From Citrobacter amalonaticus (GTDB taxonomy: Bacteria > Pseudomonadota > Gammaproteobacteria > Enterobacterales > Enterobacteriaceae): a stretch of DNA of 64,000 nucleotides. Made by a program: the position numbers and the translations under genes. This document shows positions 8,628 to 17,874 of this stretch, one piece after another; the first letter of the stretch is position 1, and every line of letters starts with the position of its first letter. The notes below the pieces were generated by a model. It had not been told where the DNA came from. It made no database searches and saw only the letters and a program-made list of their open reading frames with translations. The DNA lies in contig NZ_AP024585.1 in assembly GCF_018323885.1 (NCBI RefSeq), forward strand, positions 1,674,001-1,738,000. Reading direction: 5' to 3'.

Positions 8628-9929
8628 TCAGGCGCGCTTGGCGCGACGTTCAGCAATAAATGCCACCAGGAAAACAGCGCCAATCAGGTCAAAGAAACCC
8701 ATGGCAATGAAGAGGGGGTTAAAGCCGATTTTGTCAGCCGTAACACCAATCAAAAGAGAGAACAGGAAGCTGGCGATCCACGCCGCCGAACCGCGCATAC
8801 CGTTAACGGTGGCCATCTGACCTTTATCAAACGACTCGACAACGAGCGCACTCAGCATGCAGGAGATGATCTGATGTCCGAAGCCGCCAATAGAGATCAG
8901 GATAATGGTGATATACGGGTCGCGGGTAATGGCCACAATGGCCAGAGAGATCATCAGGAACGCGCCCGTCACGGAACTGGCTACGACCGAGTTAACGCGG
9001 GAGCAGCCGAACCAGCGGGTATACAGACGCGTCAGGTAGCCACTCGCTACGCTGCCGAGATCGGCGGCCAGGAACGGTAGCCAGGCAAACATCGCGATCT
9101 GCTTCAGATCCATACCGTGTTCTTTGGCGAGATACAGCGGCACCCAGAAGCTCAGTACGGCCCAGGCAGGCTCCGCCATAAAAGCCGGGATGGCGATACC
9201 ATAGAATCGTTTGTTTTTTGAGACGGTTTTTAACGCTGTCAGGAAAGGCAGCTTGACGGCTGGTGGTTCGTTATCCTGCTTAATAAAGTCCAGTTCATCT
9301 TTACTCAGATTCGGATGCTGTTCCGGGTTGTGATAGAACGCCCACCACAGGACGACCCACACCAGCGCCAGCACACCGGTAAACATAAACGCACCCTGCC
9401 AGCCAAACGAGGCGTGCGCGAAGTAGATGATAGGCGGCGCGAGCATCGCGCCAATCGAGAAACCCACGCCAGCCCAGCCGGCAGCGACGGGACGCTCTGA
9501 TTTCGGAAACCATTCGCCGATTGTTTTCGCGTTGGCTGGGGTGGCGGCCGCTTCTGAGGCACCCATAAAAAAGCGCAGGAACGCAAGATGCAACCAGCTT
9601 CCGGCACCGGCATGAAAAATACACATGAGCGCCCAGATGCCAGCGCAAACCATGAAGCCAATTTTCAAACCAATCACGTCGATCAGCCATCCGCATAACG
9701 GCTGGAAAATGGTGTAGGCAATCTGAAATGCGCCGACAATCCACGAATATTGCTCGGTTGTGATGCCCAGGCTCTCTTTCAGTTCCGGTGCCAGAATGCC
9801 TAATGAATTTCGGGTGATGTAGTTAACGGTGACGCCGAGTAAAAAAAGTACCAGCACATACCAGCGCAGATTTTTTATGACGCGACGGGGTTTGCTTGTC
9901 GCAACCGTATTGTTGATGTCCTGACTCAT
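8628..9929 (-). CDS. MFS permease, anion:cation symporter (ACS) type
   Basis: Twelve-helix major facilitator of 433 residues from ATG 9929, chosen for its GGAG ribosome site 8 nt upstream. The N-terminal signature VNYITRNSLGILAPELKESL and the segment GWLIDVIGLKIGF are typical of the ACS family that imports hexuronates, glucarate, galactonate and similar sugar acids (ExuT/GudP type). It is the first gene of a two-gene operon with the GH31 enzyme and is divergent from a LacI-type regulator. The likely role is uptake of the glycoside that the enzyme then cleaves. Substrate identity cannot be read from sequence. Confidence 0.85.
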   Translation of the reverse strand: MSQDINNTVATSKPRRVIKNLRWYVLVLFLLGVTVNYITRNSLGILAPELKESLGITTEQYSWIVGAFQIAYTIFQPLCGWLIDVIGLKIGFMVCAGIWALMCIFHAGAGSWLHLAFLRFFMGASEAAATPANAKTIGEWFPKSERPVAAGWAGVGFSIGAMLAPPIIYFAHASFGWQGAFMFTGVLALVWVVLWWAFYHNPEQHPNLSKDELDFIKQDNEPPAVKLPFLTALKTVSKNKRFYGIAIPAFMAEPAWAVLSFWVPLYLAKEHGMDLKQIAMFAWLPFLAADLGSVASGYLTRLYTRWFGCSRVNSVVASSVTGAFLMISLAIVAITRDPYITIILISIGGFGHQIISCMLSALVVESFDKGQMATVNGMRGSAAWIASFLFSLLIGVTADKIGFNPLFIAMGFFDLIGAVFLVAFIAERRAKRA

Positions 9930-10214
9930 TTTCTGTCTCCACAAGACGGACGGTAGGGGGATGAATGTTTAAAATGTCATACGGTTATCGCTTTAGTTTT
10001 TATTGCGTTAAGCGATGAAGTTGCTATACAACTAGTATGGAAGCTGTATGACAAATTCACCTTAAGGGAGAAAATGGGCGACCAATAGCAGAATTTGTGC
10101 AAGCTTTCTCATCAATGCACGCAGTCATCTGCCACTATTCATTCGAAGCGAGTCAGAGCTTCAATTTCAGGTCGTGAAAATTTTTTCATGAGGCAAGTGG
10201 AGCAAGATCACAAA
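9930..10214. promoter_or_regulatory. Divergent control region of the GH31/MFS operon and its LacI regulator
   Basis: A 285-bp AT-rich intergenic region that must hold both promoters. Visible symmetry: ATAC-AACTA-GTAT (10025-10037), and a distant pair GTCATAC (9976-9982) / GTATGAC (10046-10052) spaced 63 bp, compatible with operator half sites or a looping arrangement. None is a canonical LacI-family operator, so operator calls are tentative. Confidence 0.35.
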
Positions 10215-11288
10215 ATGGATAAAAGGTTAAAAATCAGGGAAATTGCCGCCCGAACGCAGCTCTCGATCAGCACCGTTTCGCGTGTGCTGGCGGGTAAGTC
10301 CAACACCAGCGACAACGCCCGGCGTCTCGTGCTGGAATGCGCACGTGAACTGGGTGTGATGGAGGGGATGGCGGCAGGACGTCTGCTACTCAATAGCCTG
10401 ATGATCTTTGCGCCACAGCGGGCATTTGATGAGCGGTCCGACATCTTTTATTACCGTGTGATCCAGAGTGTGAATAAAGGACTGGCTTCGCACGAAGTCC
10501 GGTTGCGCTACTGCGCTCTTGAGGAACATGACAGTAATGCGCAATTGTTTCTGGCGCGAATGAACGAACCGGATACGCATGCCGCTATTTTGCTGGGGAT
10601 CGACGATCCGCATATTCATGATTTAGCCGTTGATGTCGGAAAACCGTGCCTGTTGATTAACTGTCGCGATCGGCTCATGCGTCTTCCCGTGGTGGCACCC
10701 GATCATCGGGCGATTGGTGAACGAGCGGCGGGCTATCTGTTTGAAATGGGGCATCGTGAGGTGATGAACGTTCTCTGCCTGCGCCGATACACAATGGAGC
10801 TGCGCTTAGCAGGGATCCGCGATGCGTGGCGGTCACATAACATGAAGTTCACTGACGACCGCGATCTGCTGGTCGCCACAAATTTTAGCGCCAGAGAGAC
10901 AGAACAACTGGTCAGTGAATGGATCAGCGAGAGAAAAGGGCAAGATTTACCCACCGCCTTTTTAGTCGGGGGAGATTTTATGGCGGCAGGGGTCATCAGC
11001 GCGCTGCAAAAACGGGGATTACGTGTCCCTCAGGATATCTCAGTGATGAGTATCGATGGTTTTAATCTGGCGTCGATTCAGGATGTCCTCTTAACAGCAG
11101 TTCATGTTCCTCGGGATGAGTTGGGGACAGAAGCGGTGTATATGCTCCAGCAACGTCTGGTGCGCCCGGAGGCGCCAGTCAGTTCGTTGTTACTCAATGG
11201 TACGCTTGCGGTACGGGAGTCGGTCCGGCGGATACGTCAGGGGAAACGACGCACCGCCGTTGAACAGGAAGGTCTGTATGATCGTTAA
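10215..11288 (+). CDS. LacI-family transcriptional regulator
   Basis: Regulator of 357 residues. The N-terminal LacI helix-turn-helix reads KIREIAARTQLSISTVSRVL (about 6-25). A periplasmic-binding-protein-like sensor domain follows (about 60-335), with FLVGGDFMAAGVISALQKRG and VPQDISVMSIDGF near 240-285. Start ATG 10215 is chosen because it gives the usual short lead into the helix-turn-helix; ATG 10188 is an in-frame alternative. Divergent from the MFS/GH31 operon, it is presumably its repressor with a sugar effector. Its stop overlaps the convergent ybiU stop by 4 nt. It is not in E. coli K-12 at this site. Confidence 0.85.
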   Translation: MDKRLKIREIAARTQLSISTVSRVLAGKSNTSDNARRLVLECARELGVMEGMAAGRLLLNSLMIFAPQRAFDERSDIFYYRVIQSVNKGLASHEVRLRYCALEEHDSNAQLFLARMNEPDTHAAILLGIDDPHIHDLAVDVGKPCLLINCRDRLMRLPVVAPDHRAIGERAAGYLFEMGHREVMNVLCLRRYTMELRLAGIRDAWRSHNMKFTDDRDLLVATNFSARETEQLVSEWISERKGQDLPTAFLVGGDFMAAGVISALQKRGLRVPQDISVMSIDGFNLASIQDVLLTAVHVPRDELGTEAVYMLQQRLVRPEAPVSSLLLNGTLAVRESVRRIRQGKRRTAVEQEGLYDR

Positions 11289-12553
11289 CTCATCCCCAGC
11301 GCGCGCTTGCCGTGGATATTCAAATCCGCCAGCGTGAAGCGGCCTTCCCAGTCTGTTTCGTAATCCTCTCGCGGGAAATCGCCCGGTGACGCGCCTTTCT
11401 CCAGCGCGGCCTTCACGCTGTGCGCATAGGCCAGATTTTTCTCGCACAGCGGGGCGGCGGGAATATACATCACATTGCCCCAGCCCTGCTGATTGTCGAC
11501 CGGCGCCACGGAGTGAATCACATCGCAATGCCACCAGACGGAATCGCCTGCTTCCAGTGGCGGAATACTGGTAAGCGCCTCAATCAACAAAGGATGCCAT
11601 TGTTCGGATATCGGCAGTACCCGCCCTGGCGCCACGCCACACAGTTCATCTTCCGGAACATCATCGAGCAAAGGACGTAAAAGCACATAGGCCATGGCTT
11701 CCGGAATGGGGACGACATGCAGTAAACCCTGACCGGGCAACATATCCGACAGTGCGGTCCAGCCCTGGAAGGTGCGAAATACTGAACATTTGGTGGTGTT
11801 GTCCACCGTATACTCTTCCACTTCCGTACGATGGGCGGCCTGCCACGGATCGTATTCCGCCAGCTTGCCGTTAAACACATTCGCGAAGACGCGCTGATAG
11901 GCCGGCAGCAGCCAGCGTTCCAGCGCGCCGGAATCGGTGTGCGCGCCCAGCCCTTTTGACGTGGTTCCCGGTGGACGGCGACGGATCCTGTCTGGGTAGA
12001 TCACGCTGACATCCGGGTTAAACCACTGTTTGCCCTCGCTTTCAAAGGTCCACAGACGGTTGAGGAACGACTGCACGTTAGCCATCTCTTCACTCTGTCT
12101 GGCCTGCATTTGCGCCTGCGACCAGTAGATCGGATAAATCTCCGGACGCGAAGCGGTGAGGGTGCCAAAGAAGTTATCGCCGGGGCCTTTGTACACCTCG
12201 TCAAAATGGTTTCTGTCCAGATAGTCCAGCATCGACTGATCCCAGGCCAGCGCCTGCTCACGTGGGAAGTGACCTTTGATGACCGCACAGCCGCGACGTT
12301 TGATCTGTTCGCGCTGCTGCGCCGTGACGGTGCCAGCGTTGATATCGGCATACGATAGTTCAGGCCACACCGGGGCGCCCTGCGCATTAAGTGCGTTGAT
12401 TTCCGCCACGCGGGTGGCAATGGTATCGCTAATCTGGCTGAAGATCTGTTGGACGTCGCCGAGCTGCGCCCGCAGTTCCTGCTTCATCTGACGGGTCGCC
12501 GCTTTATGGTCGACCGGTAATGTGTCGCTTGTGAAGGAAAAAGCCATAACCAC
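11285..12553 (-). CDS. ybiU: DUF1479 protein YbiU, putative Fe(II)/2-oxoglutarate-type oxygenase fold
   Basis: Soluble protein of 422 residues (E. coli YbiU 421), almost entirely the DUF1479 domain. It has features of a double-stranded beta-helix dioxygenase: GLGAHTDSG (about 198-206) gives a candidate HxD iron pair, and WWHCDVIHSVAP (about 346-357) a candidate distal His. The substrate is not known. It is the resident gene immediately downstream of the accessory block, and its 3' end overlaps the LacI gene by 4 nt. The first residues MVMAF leave an alternative start two codons in. Confidence 0.88.
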   Translation of the reverse strand: MVMAFSFTSDTLPVDHKAATRQMKQELRAQLGDVQQIFSQISDTIATRVAEINALNAQGAPVWPELSYADINAGTVTAQQREQIKRRGCAVIKGHFPREQALAWDQSMLDYLDRNHFDEVYKGPGDNFFGTLTASRPEIYPIYWSQAQMQARQSEEMANVQSFLNRLWTFESEGKQWFNPDVSVIYPDRIRRRPPGTTSKGLGAHTDSGALERWLLPAYQRVFANVFNGKLAEYDPWQAAHRTEVEEYTVDNTTKCSVFRTFQGWTALSDMLPGQGLLHVVPIPEAMAYVLLRPLLDDVPEDELCGVAPGRVLPISEQWHPLLIEALTSIPPLEAGDSVWWHCDVIHSVAPVDNQQGWGNVMYIPAAPLCEKNLAYAHSVKAALEKGASPGDFPREDYETDWEGRFTLADLNIHGKRALGMS

Positions 12554-12693
12554 CTCGCATAAGTTTCACTCGAAACTAATTTATCTTACGGGTGATAATA
12601 TAGGTTATAAAAAAGTTAATGCAAGTTTAAAATGTTGAGGTGTCAAACAGGGGAAGAAATTAAAACCGGAACAGGGTGTTCCGGTTATTGCCG

Positions 12694-13509
12694 TCACACG
12701 TTGAAAGGGACGGTGTTATCCAGCACGGCCTGAATCACGTTCAGCGCGCCGTCATGGTTATTGTCATCCGTCTGAAAGCGGGCGATTGCTTTGATACTGT
12801 CGGTGGCATTCGCCATGGCGAAAGCGTAGTGCGCCATTTTCAGCATTTCTGCATCATTGCCGCTGTCGCCAATCGCCACGACTTCTTTTGGTGAAAGGTT
12901 CCACCGTTTCAGCAATCGGCTGATGCCATTCGCTTTGTGCAGCCCCGGAATGATCAGATCGATAAAGCCGAAACCGCTGGTCACGGGTTTCATAATGCCG
13001 TCCAGCGCCGTGTGCAGGTGGTCGATAACCAACGGGATCTGCTGGTCTGGCAGATTCAGCGAGAACTTAAACAGCACGTCGTCGATGTCATGGTAGTCCT
13101 TCACCGGCTTCAGGCGGTGGTAGTGCTTCGACATCAGTGCGACAAAGGGTTCCGGCGCGTTTTCACTGACGTACGCGCTTTGCAGACCGCAGGCCACAAA
13201 GTTGAGCTGTTTATCTTTCAGCAATTCGCCCATCACAACCTGAGATTCGTGACGCGTGAGTTCGCCGTGAAAAAGCTGTTTGCCATGCTCAAACACCAGC
13301 GCGCCGTTTTCGGCAACGAAAGAGATCTCGTCTTTGAGTTCGGGGAAGAAAGAGATGAGCTGGTAATACTGATTGCCGCTGGCGACGACGAATTCAATGT
13401 TGCGTTTTTTTAGCTCATGGTACTGCGCCATAAATCGTGCGTGATCGTACTTTTTGGCGTCATTGAGAAAAGTTCCGTCCATATCGGTGACGATAACTTT
13501 AACGGTCAT
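12694..13509 (-). CDS. ybiV: HAD-superfamily sugar phosphatase YbiV (SupH)
   Basis: Cof-type HAD phosphatase (class IIB) of 271 residues, the E. coli length. Catalytic DMDGT motif has Asp9 and Asp11; motif III/IV is GDSGNDAEM (about 214-222). A cap domain lies between. E. coli YbiV hydrolyses sugar phosphates and related phosphoesters with broad specificity. Start ATG 13509 follows AGGAGCTTTAT, a good ribosome site; the longer in-frame ATG adds 12 unconserved residues. It is a close paralogue of ybjI at 34735-35547. Confidence 0.95.
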   Translation of the reverse strand: MTVKVIVTDMDGTFLNDAKKYDHARFMAQYHELKKRNIEFVVASGNQYYQLISFFPELKDEISFVAENGALVFEHGKQLFHGELTRHESQVVMGELLKDKQLNFVACGLQSAYVSENAPEPFVALMSKHYHRLKPVKDYHDIDDVLFKFSLNLPDQQIPLVIDHLHTALDGIMKPVTSGFGFIDLIIPGLHKANGISRLLKRWNLSPKEVVAIGDSGNDAEMLKMAHYAFAMANATDSIKAIARFQTDDNNHDGALNVIQAVLDNTVPFNV

Positions 13510-13608
13510 ATAAAGCTCCTGGCTCAAAACTGCGACCAGAAACATTTTAATAACAATGTGACCTAAAGCACAAATTTATTTCGAATGAAAGCGGTGAAGA
13601 GGGACGAA

Positions 13609-13646
13609 TAGGCCGGATAAGACGCTTTGTGTCGCCATCCGGCCTA
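13609..13646. repeat. REP palindrome between ybiV and pflF
   Basis: TAGGCCGGATAAG...CATCCGGCCTA, an imperfect palindrome with the standard enterobacterial REP (PU) arms GCCGGAT / ATCCGGC. It lies 10 bp past the pflF stop, a typical 3'-UTR location. Confidence 0.9.
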
Positions 13647-13655
13647 CGGGGAGAA

Positions 13656-16088
13656 TTACAGCATATGTTCGGTACGGGCGATGATATCGTCCTGCGCGTC
13701 CGGTGAAAGCGCAGTGAAGAACGCGGAATAACCGGCGACACGGACCACCAGATCACGGTACTGATCAGGATGTTTTTTCGCCTCCAGCAAGGTTTCGCGC
13801 GACACGATGTTGTACTGAATGTGCCAACCTTTGTGCTCTTCAAAGAAGGTACGCAGCAGGATCATCAGTTTCTGCTTGTCGGATTCATTTTCCAGCGTTG
13901 CCGGGTTCAGCTTCTGGTTTAACAGTACGCCGCCCAGAATCGAACCGGTAGGCAGTTTACCAACCGAGCCAATCACCGCCGTTGGACCAAGATGGTCAGT
14001 ACCGGACGCCGGGCTTGCCCCTTCGGCCAGCGGAGTATGGGCTTTACGACCATCTGGTGTGGCCATGGTCGCTGCGCCGAACGGTACGTTTGCCGAGATA
14101 GACGAGGTGCCCGCGTAATAATTGCCGCCGATCGGACCACGTCCGTAGCGTGGATTATGGTACTGCTTCAGTTCATCAATATAGGTCTGGTAAGCGCGAG
14201 CCAGCAGAGTGTCGACCGTGTCATCATCGTTGCCATACTTCGGCGCGCCGTTGATTAAACGCTGACGCAATTGTTCGTGGGTCAGGCCGTCAAAATCATC
14301 CGCCAGCGCGGCCGCAAGCTGTTGCTGACCGATGGCCCCCTGTTCGAAGACCAGTTTTTTCACCGCGGCCAGGCTGTTGCCGAGGTTGGCGATACCCACC
14401 TGCAAGCCGGATACCCAGTCATACTTCGCCCCACCTTGTTTAATGCTCTTCGCCCGTTCGATGCAGTCATCCACCAGTGCCGAGCAGAGAATATCGTGCA
14501 CGTTCTCTTCAAGCATGGTGTCGACCACATACTCAATCTCAATCGATTTACGCGTGTAGTAGCGGATTTGCGCATCCCATGCGGCCATCACCTCATCGAA
14601 ATTGTTGAAGTTACCGGCGGAAAGCGCTTTTCCCTGCGGCAGGAAGACTTTCCCGCTGGTGGCGTCACGACCGCCTTCCAGCGCGGCGAGCATCACGCGG
14701 GCAAAGTTGATAAAGCTCATGCCGGTGCAGCGGTAGCCCCACTTGCCGCCGACCGCGGTTTCGATACAGCCGATCGCTGCGTAATCGTAGGCGTCCTGCG
14801 GCTCAATTCCGAGTTTGATAAATTCCGGGATGACAATTTCATCGTTGTTAAATGCTGGCATCCCAAAGCCACAGCGGATCACCTGCACGCAGGCGTCGAG
14901 GAAGTCATTGCTCATCCCGGCGTGATAACGCACGCTGAGGTTAGGCTGAGTGGAGCGCAGACGACCGCACGATTCAAGGATCGCGTAAGAGAGCGGATTG
15001 ACCGCATCCATCGATTGACCGTTAACCAGGCTTTGTCCGCCAATGGTGACGTTCTGATAGAGGGGGCTGCCTGCAGAGGCTTTAGAGTGCGATCCGGAAC
15101 GGATTTTGTTCACTTCCAGCAGCTTAAGCCAGCAGCTGTGCAGCAATTCAATGGCGTGTTCGCGGTCCAGCGACTGGTTCAGCTCCACGTCACGGCGGTA
15201 GTACGGATAAAGATACTGGTCCATACGCCCGAACGACACCGAATGACCATTGGACTCAATTTGCAGAATCAACTGGATGAAGTAGCACAGTTGCAGCGCC
15301 TGCCAGAAAGTTTGCGGCGGCTGGTGGGCGATCAGATCGCAGTTTTCTGCTATCGCCAGGAGTTCGTTACGACGGCTGATACGCGTCTCTTCACTCGCCA
15401 TTTTACGTGCCAGTTCGGCGAAGCGGGCGATGTGGTCACTGACGGCAACCAGCACAATATCAATGGCTTTCAGAAACTGCTCGCCATGCAGATCCTCGAG
15501 AACAGTCAGGTTAATACGAGAACGGCGCTCTGCGACTTTTTCCCGCAGGCCGTCAATGCCTTTTTCCAGCAGAAGCGGGAAGTTCACCGCCAGGTGTGCG
15601 TCACCGGAGGTCATGTTGCCTTCAGCTTTGATAATACCGGTTTCCAGCAACCCTTTTTGCTCATCAGTAAACATGCCGTAGCAGCGGTCCTGAACGGTCT
15701 GACCGCGCCACCACGGGCACACGGCATGCAGTACGCGCTTGTTCTCTTCACTGACCGCAAAACCAGCCCCTGGTCTGTCCGCCAGGTCGTCGATTTCTTT
15801 TTCAATCCATGACACGGTGTATTCCGGGAAGATCGGCGCGGCGCGGACTTCGCTTGCCTGGTTACCGATGATCAGCTCGTCGTGTTTGATCCAGATGGTT
15901 CGTTGTGCCAGATGATGTGCCAGCGCCAGCGCGCGGCGTACCGGAATCGGCTTGTCCAGATGCTGCTGGTACATTTCAGTGTAATGCTGCGCGCGTTCGG
16001 TACAGACCGGTGGTTTGACGATATGCACCAGCGCGGTTTTGTGTGCTTTGATGCGGTCGCTGAGCGTATCCAGTTTCAGTTGGGTCAT
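13656..16088 (-). CDS. pflF: Glycyl radical enzyme PflF (YbiW), dehydratase-like
   Basis: Glycyl radical enzyme of 810 residues. The radical loop RVAGYSAFF puts the glycyl radical on Gly786. The thiyl Cys is Cys441 in the motif GCIET, with Glu443. This GCxE motif is that of diol/glycerol dehydratase-type enzymes; true pyruvate formate-lyases carry two adjacent cysteines. Despite the name, it is therefore not expected to be a PFL. From memory of recent work, E. coli YbiW opens 1,5-anhydroglucitol-6-phosphate to 1-deoxyfructose-6-phosphate, which FsaA cleaves. It starts 4 nt after pflE, its activase, in one operon; an FNR-like site lies upstream. Confidence 0.95.
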   Translation of the reverse strand: MTQLKLDTLSDRIKAHKTALVHIVKPPVCTERAQHYTEMYQQHLDKPIPVRRALALAHHLAQRTIWIKHDELIIGNQASEVRAAPIFPEYTVSWIEKEIDDLADRPGAGFAVSEENKRVLHAVCPWWRGQTVQDRCYGMFTDEQKGLLETGIIKAEGNMTSGDAHLAVNFPLLLEKGIDGLREKVAERRSRINLTVLEDLHGEQFLKAIDIVLVAVSDHIARFAELARKMASEETRISRRNELLAIAENCDLIAHQPPQTFWQALQLCYFIQLILQIESNGHSVSFGRMDQYLYPYYRRDVELNQSLDREHAIELLHSCWLKLLEVNKIRSGSHSKASAGSPLYQNVTIGGQSLVNGQSMDAVNPLSYAILESCGRLRSTQPNLSVRYHAGMSNDFLDACVQVIRCGFGMPAFNNDEIVIPEFIKLGIEPQDAYDYAAIGCIETAVGGKWGYRCTGMSFINFARVMLAALEGGRDATSGKVFLPQGKALSAGNFNNFDEVMAAWDAQIRYYTRKSIEIEYVVDTMLEENVHDILCSALVDDCIERAKSIKQGGAKYDWVSGLQVGIANLGNSLAAVKKLVFEQGAIGQQQLAAALADDFDGLTHEQLRQRLINGAPKYGNDDDTVDTLLARAYQTYIDELKQYHNPRYGRGPIGGNYYAGTSSISANVPFGAATMATPDGRKAHTPLAEGASPASGTDHLGPTAVIGSVGKLPTGSILGGVLLNQKLNPATLENESDKQKLMILLRTFFEEHKGWHIQYNIVSRETLLEAKKHPDQYRDLVVRVAGYSAFFTALSPDAQDDIIARTEHML

Positions 16089-16092
16089 GGGT

Positions 16093-16992
16093 TTATCCTC
16101 GTAAAGTCGCGGTCAAACCTTTCGTGCAGGCGTACTGCTGCGCAAAGGCGAGCAGATCGGGTGCATCCAGCGGCTTATCCGGCGCGTGGTAGGGTTGGTT
16201 GAGCAAGTGGTATTTATTGATGCCCAGCGTGTGGTAGGGCAAAAAGTGGATCTCGCTGACGTGCAGTTCGTCGGCGGCAAAATCGGTAATCGCTTTAATG
16301 GCCTCTTCATCCGCGTTAAACCCCTGAACCAGCGGAACGCGGATGATGATTTTTTTCCCGGCAGCGGCGAGCTTTTTCAGGTTTTCCAGCACGCGTGATG
16401 CGCTGCCATCCGTCCATTGCTTAAACGGCGCGTCGGCAACGTGTTTTAAATCTGCAAGGAACAGATCGATCCAGGGCAATGAAGGTTCAATGTATTTCCA
16501 CGGCACATGCAGACAGGTTTCAACTGCGGTATGAATGCCCGCTTCGTGACTGGCTTTAAACAGCGACGCGGCCAGTTCTGGCTGCATAAACGGTTCGCCG
16601 CCCGAAAGCGTAATACCGCCACCGCTGCGGTCATAAAAAGGTTTATCGCGCAGAACGGTGGTCATTATTTCATCCACGCTTTTCACCTCGCCGCAGACGG
16701 TCAATGCCTGAGTGGGGCAACAATCGGTCAGGCGGGTAAGATGCGCGTCAGTGAGTTTTTCGCGATGGATAAGGAGGCCATTCAGCGCGCGTTCGATGAC
16801 GCCCGGCGCCGCCTTTACGCAAAGCTCGCAGCCTTCGAGGCACAAACGTGCATCAAACAGCAGATCCTGCGTGCGCGCCCGGCTTTCCGGATTCTGACAC
16901 CAGCGACAGCCCAGAGAGCATCCTTTAAGGAACACCACGGTGCGGATACCGGGGCCATCGTGTGTAGAATAGCGCTGAATATTGAAAATCAT
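16093..16992 (-). CDS. pflE: Glycyl radical enzyme activase PflE (YbiY)
   Basis: Radical SAM activase of 299 residues that installs the glycyl radical on PflF. The CxxxCxxC cluster motif is GCSLGCRWC (Cys25, 29, 32). A cysteine-rich insert (CLEGCELC, then DCCPTQ, about 51-92) suggests auxiliary iron-sulfur ligands, as in dehydratase activases. [10 protein letters not shown] is the SAM-binding GGE motif. Start ATG 16992 is chosen because GAGG lies 6 nt upstream; longer starts lie inside the promoter region. Requires anaerobic conditions by family chemistry. Confidence 0.93.
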   Translation of the reverse strand: MIFNIQRYSTHDGPGIRTVVFLKGCSLGCRWCQNPESRARTQDLLFDARLCLEGCELCVKAAPGVIERALNGLLIHREKLTDAHLTRLTDCCPTQALTVCGEVKSVDEIMTTVLRDKPFYDRSGGGITLSGGEPFMQPELAASLFKASHEAGIHTAVETCLHVPWKYIEPSLPWIDLFLADLKHVADAPFKQWTDGSASRVLENLKKLAAAGKKIIIRVPLVQGFNADEEAIKAITDFAADELHVSEIHFLPYHTLGINKYHLLNQPYHAPDKPLDAPDLLAFAQQYACTKGLTATLRG

Positions 16993-17047
16993 AAACGGCC
17001 TCATTTGTTTCGTATAAAGATTAAATAACTTTCGAATGAAAGTTATG

Positions 17048-17061
17048 TTGACGTGCGTCAA
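17048..17061. promoter_or_regulatory. FNR-like palindrome between pflE and fsaA
   Basis: TTGAC-GTGC-GTCAA matches the FNR consensus TTGAT-N4-ATCAA at 8 of 10 positions and is a perfect palindrome (extending to 17047-17062). Its centre (17054.5) is 41.5 bp from a predicted pflE start near 17013, with -10 TTTAAT at 17020-17025. It is about 42.5 bp from a predicted fsaA start near 17097, with -10 TATCTT at 17085-17090. That is class II activator spacing in both directions. Confidence 0.6.
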
Positions 17062-17123
17062 CTAACAGAAAGGTTTTGCCGTGGTATCTTTCATTTATGC
17101 TAACGAGTCGTTGAGGAATGATT

Positions 17124-17786
17124 ATGGAACTTTATCTGGATACGTCCGATGTTGACGCGGTGAAAGCGCTGGCGCGAGTTTTCCCGCTGGCGGGCGTGAC
17201 CACCAACCCCAGTATTGTGGCGGCGGGGAAAAAACCGCTGGATGTCTTATTGCCACAATTGCATGAAGCGATGGGAGGACAGGGGCGTCTGTTCGCTCAG
17301 GTGATGGCGACAACGGCACAAGGGATGGTGAGCGATGCGCGCAAACTGCGTGGGATCATTGCTGATATCGTGGTGAAAGTGCCGGTCACGGCGGAAGGTC
17401 TGGCGGCGATCAAACTGCTGAAAGAGGAAGGCATTCCGACGCTGGGAACGGCGGTGTACGGGGCGGCGCAGGGGCTGCTGTCGGCGCTGGCGGGGGCGGA
17501 GTATGTTGCGCCTTACGTGAATCGTGTCGATGCGCAGGGCGGCGATGGCATTCAGACCGTCAACGATTTGCAGAATTTACTGACGATGCATGCGCCGCAT
17601 GCCAAAGTGCTGGCCGCCAGTTTCAAAACACCGCGTCAGGCGCTGGATTGTCTGCTGGCGGGTTGTGAATCCATCACCTTACCGCTGGACGTTGCCCAGC
17701 AGCTGATTAGCTCTCCGGCTGTTGATGCGGCGGTGGCGAAGTTTGAACACGACTGGCAGAGTGCCTTTGGGCGCACGTCGCTGTAA
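17124..17786 (+). CDS. fsaA: Fructose-6-phosphate aldolase FsaA
   Basis: Class I aldolase of the transaldolase family, 220 residues as in E. coli. The Schiff-base lysine is Lys85 in DIVVKVPVT. It interconverts fructose-6-phosphate with dihydroxyacetone and glyceraldehyde-3-phosphate, and also accepts 1-deoxy analogues and hydroxyacetone. Start ATG 17124 (MELYLDTSD) follows GAGGA with 6-nt spacing; an ATG two codons earlier is less well placed. Divergent from pflEF, sharing the intergenic palindrome, which fits a joint role in anhydrosugar breakdown. Confidence 0.97.
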   Translation: MELYLDTSDVDAVKALARVFPLAGVTTNPSIVAAGKKPLDVLLPQLHEAMGGQGRLFAQVMATTAQGMVSDARKLRGIIADIVVKVPVTAEGLAAIKLLKEEGIPTLGTAVYGAAQGLLSALAGAEYVAPYVNRVDAQGGDGIQTVNDLQNLLTMHAPHAKVLAASFKTPRQALDCLLAGCESITLPLDVAQQLISSPAVDAAVAKFEHDWQSAFGRTSL

Positions 17787-17789
17787 ATT

Positions 17790-17868
17790 GTAGGTCGGAT
17801 AAGGTAACGTCGTCATCCGGCAATTCGCGCCATCATTGCCTGATGGCGCTACGCCTTATCAGGCCGGA
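17790..17868. repeat. BIME: two REP units between fsaA and moeB
   Basis: Two facing REP palindromes: GTAGGTCGGATAAGG...CATCCGGC (17790-17822), and GCCTGATGGCGC...GCCTTATCAGGCC (17838-17865). They fill the gap between the convergent stops of fsaA and moeB. Confidence 0.88.
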
Positions 17869-17874
17869 ATCTAC

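Noticed and set aside
14271..15812. 513-codon open frame antisense to pflF
   Set aside because: Lies entirely within pflF on the opposite strand, with no ribosome site and no recognisable domain.
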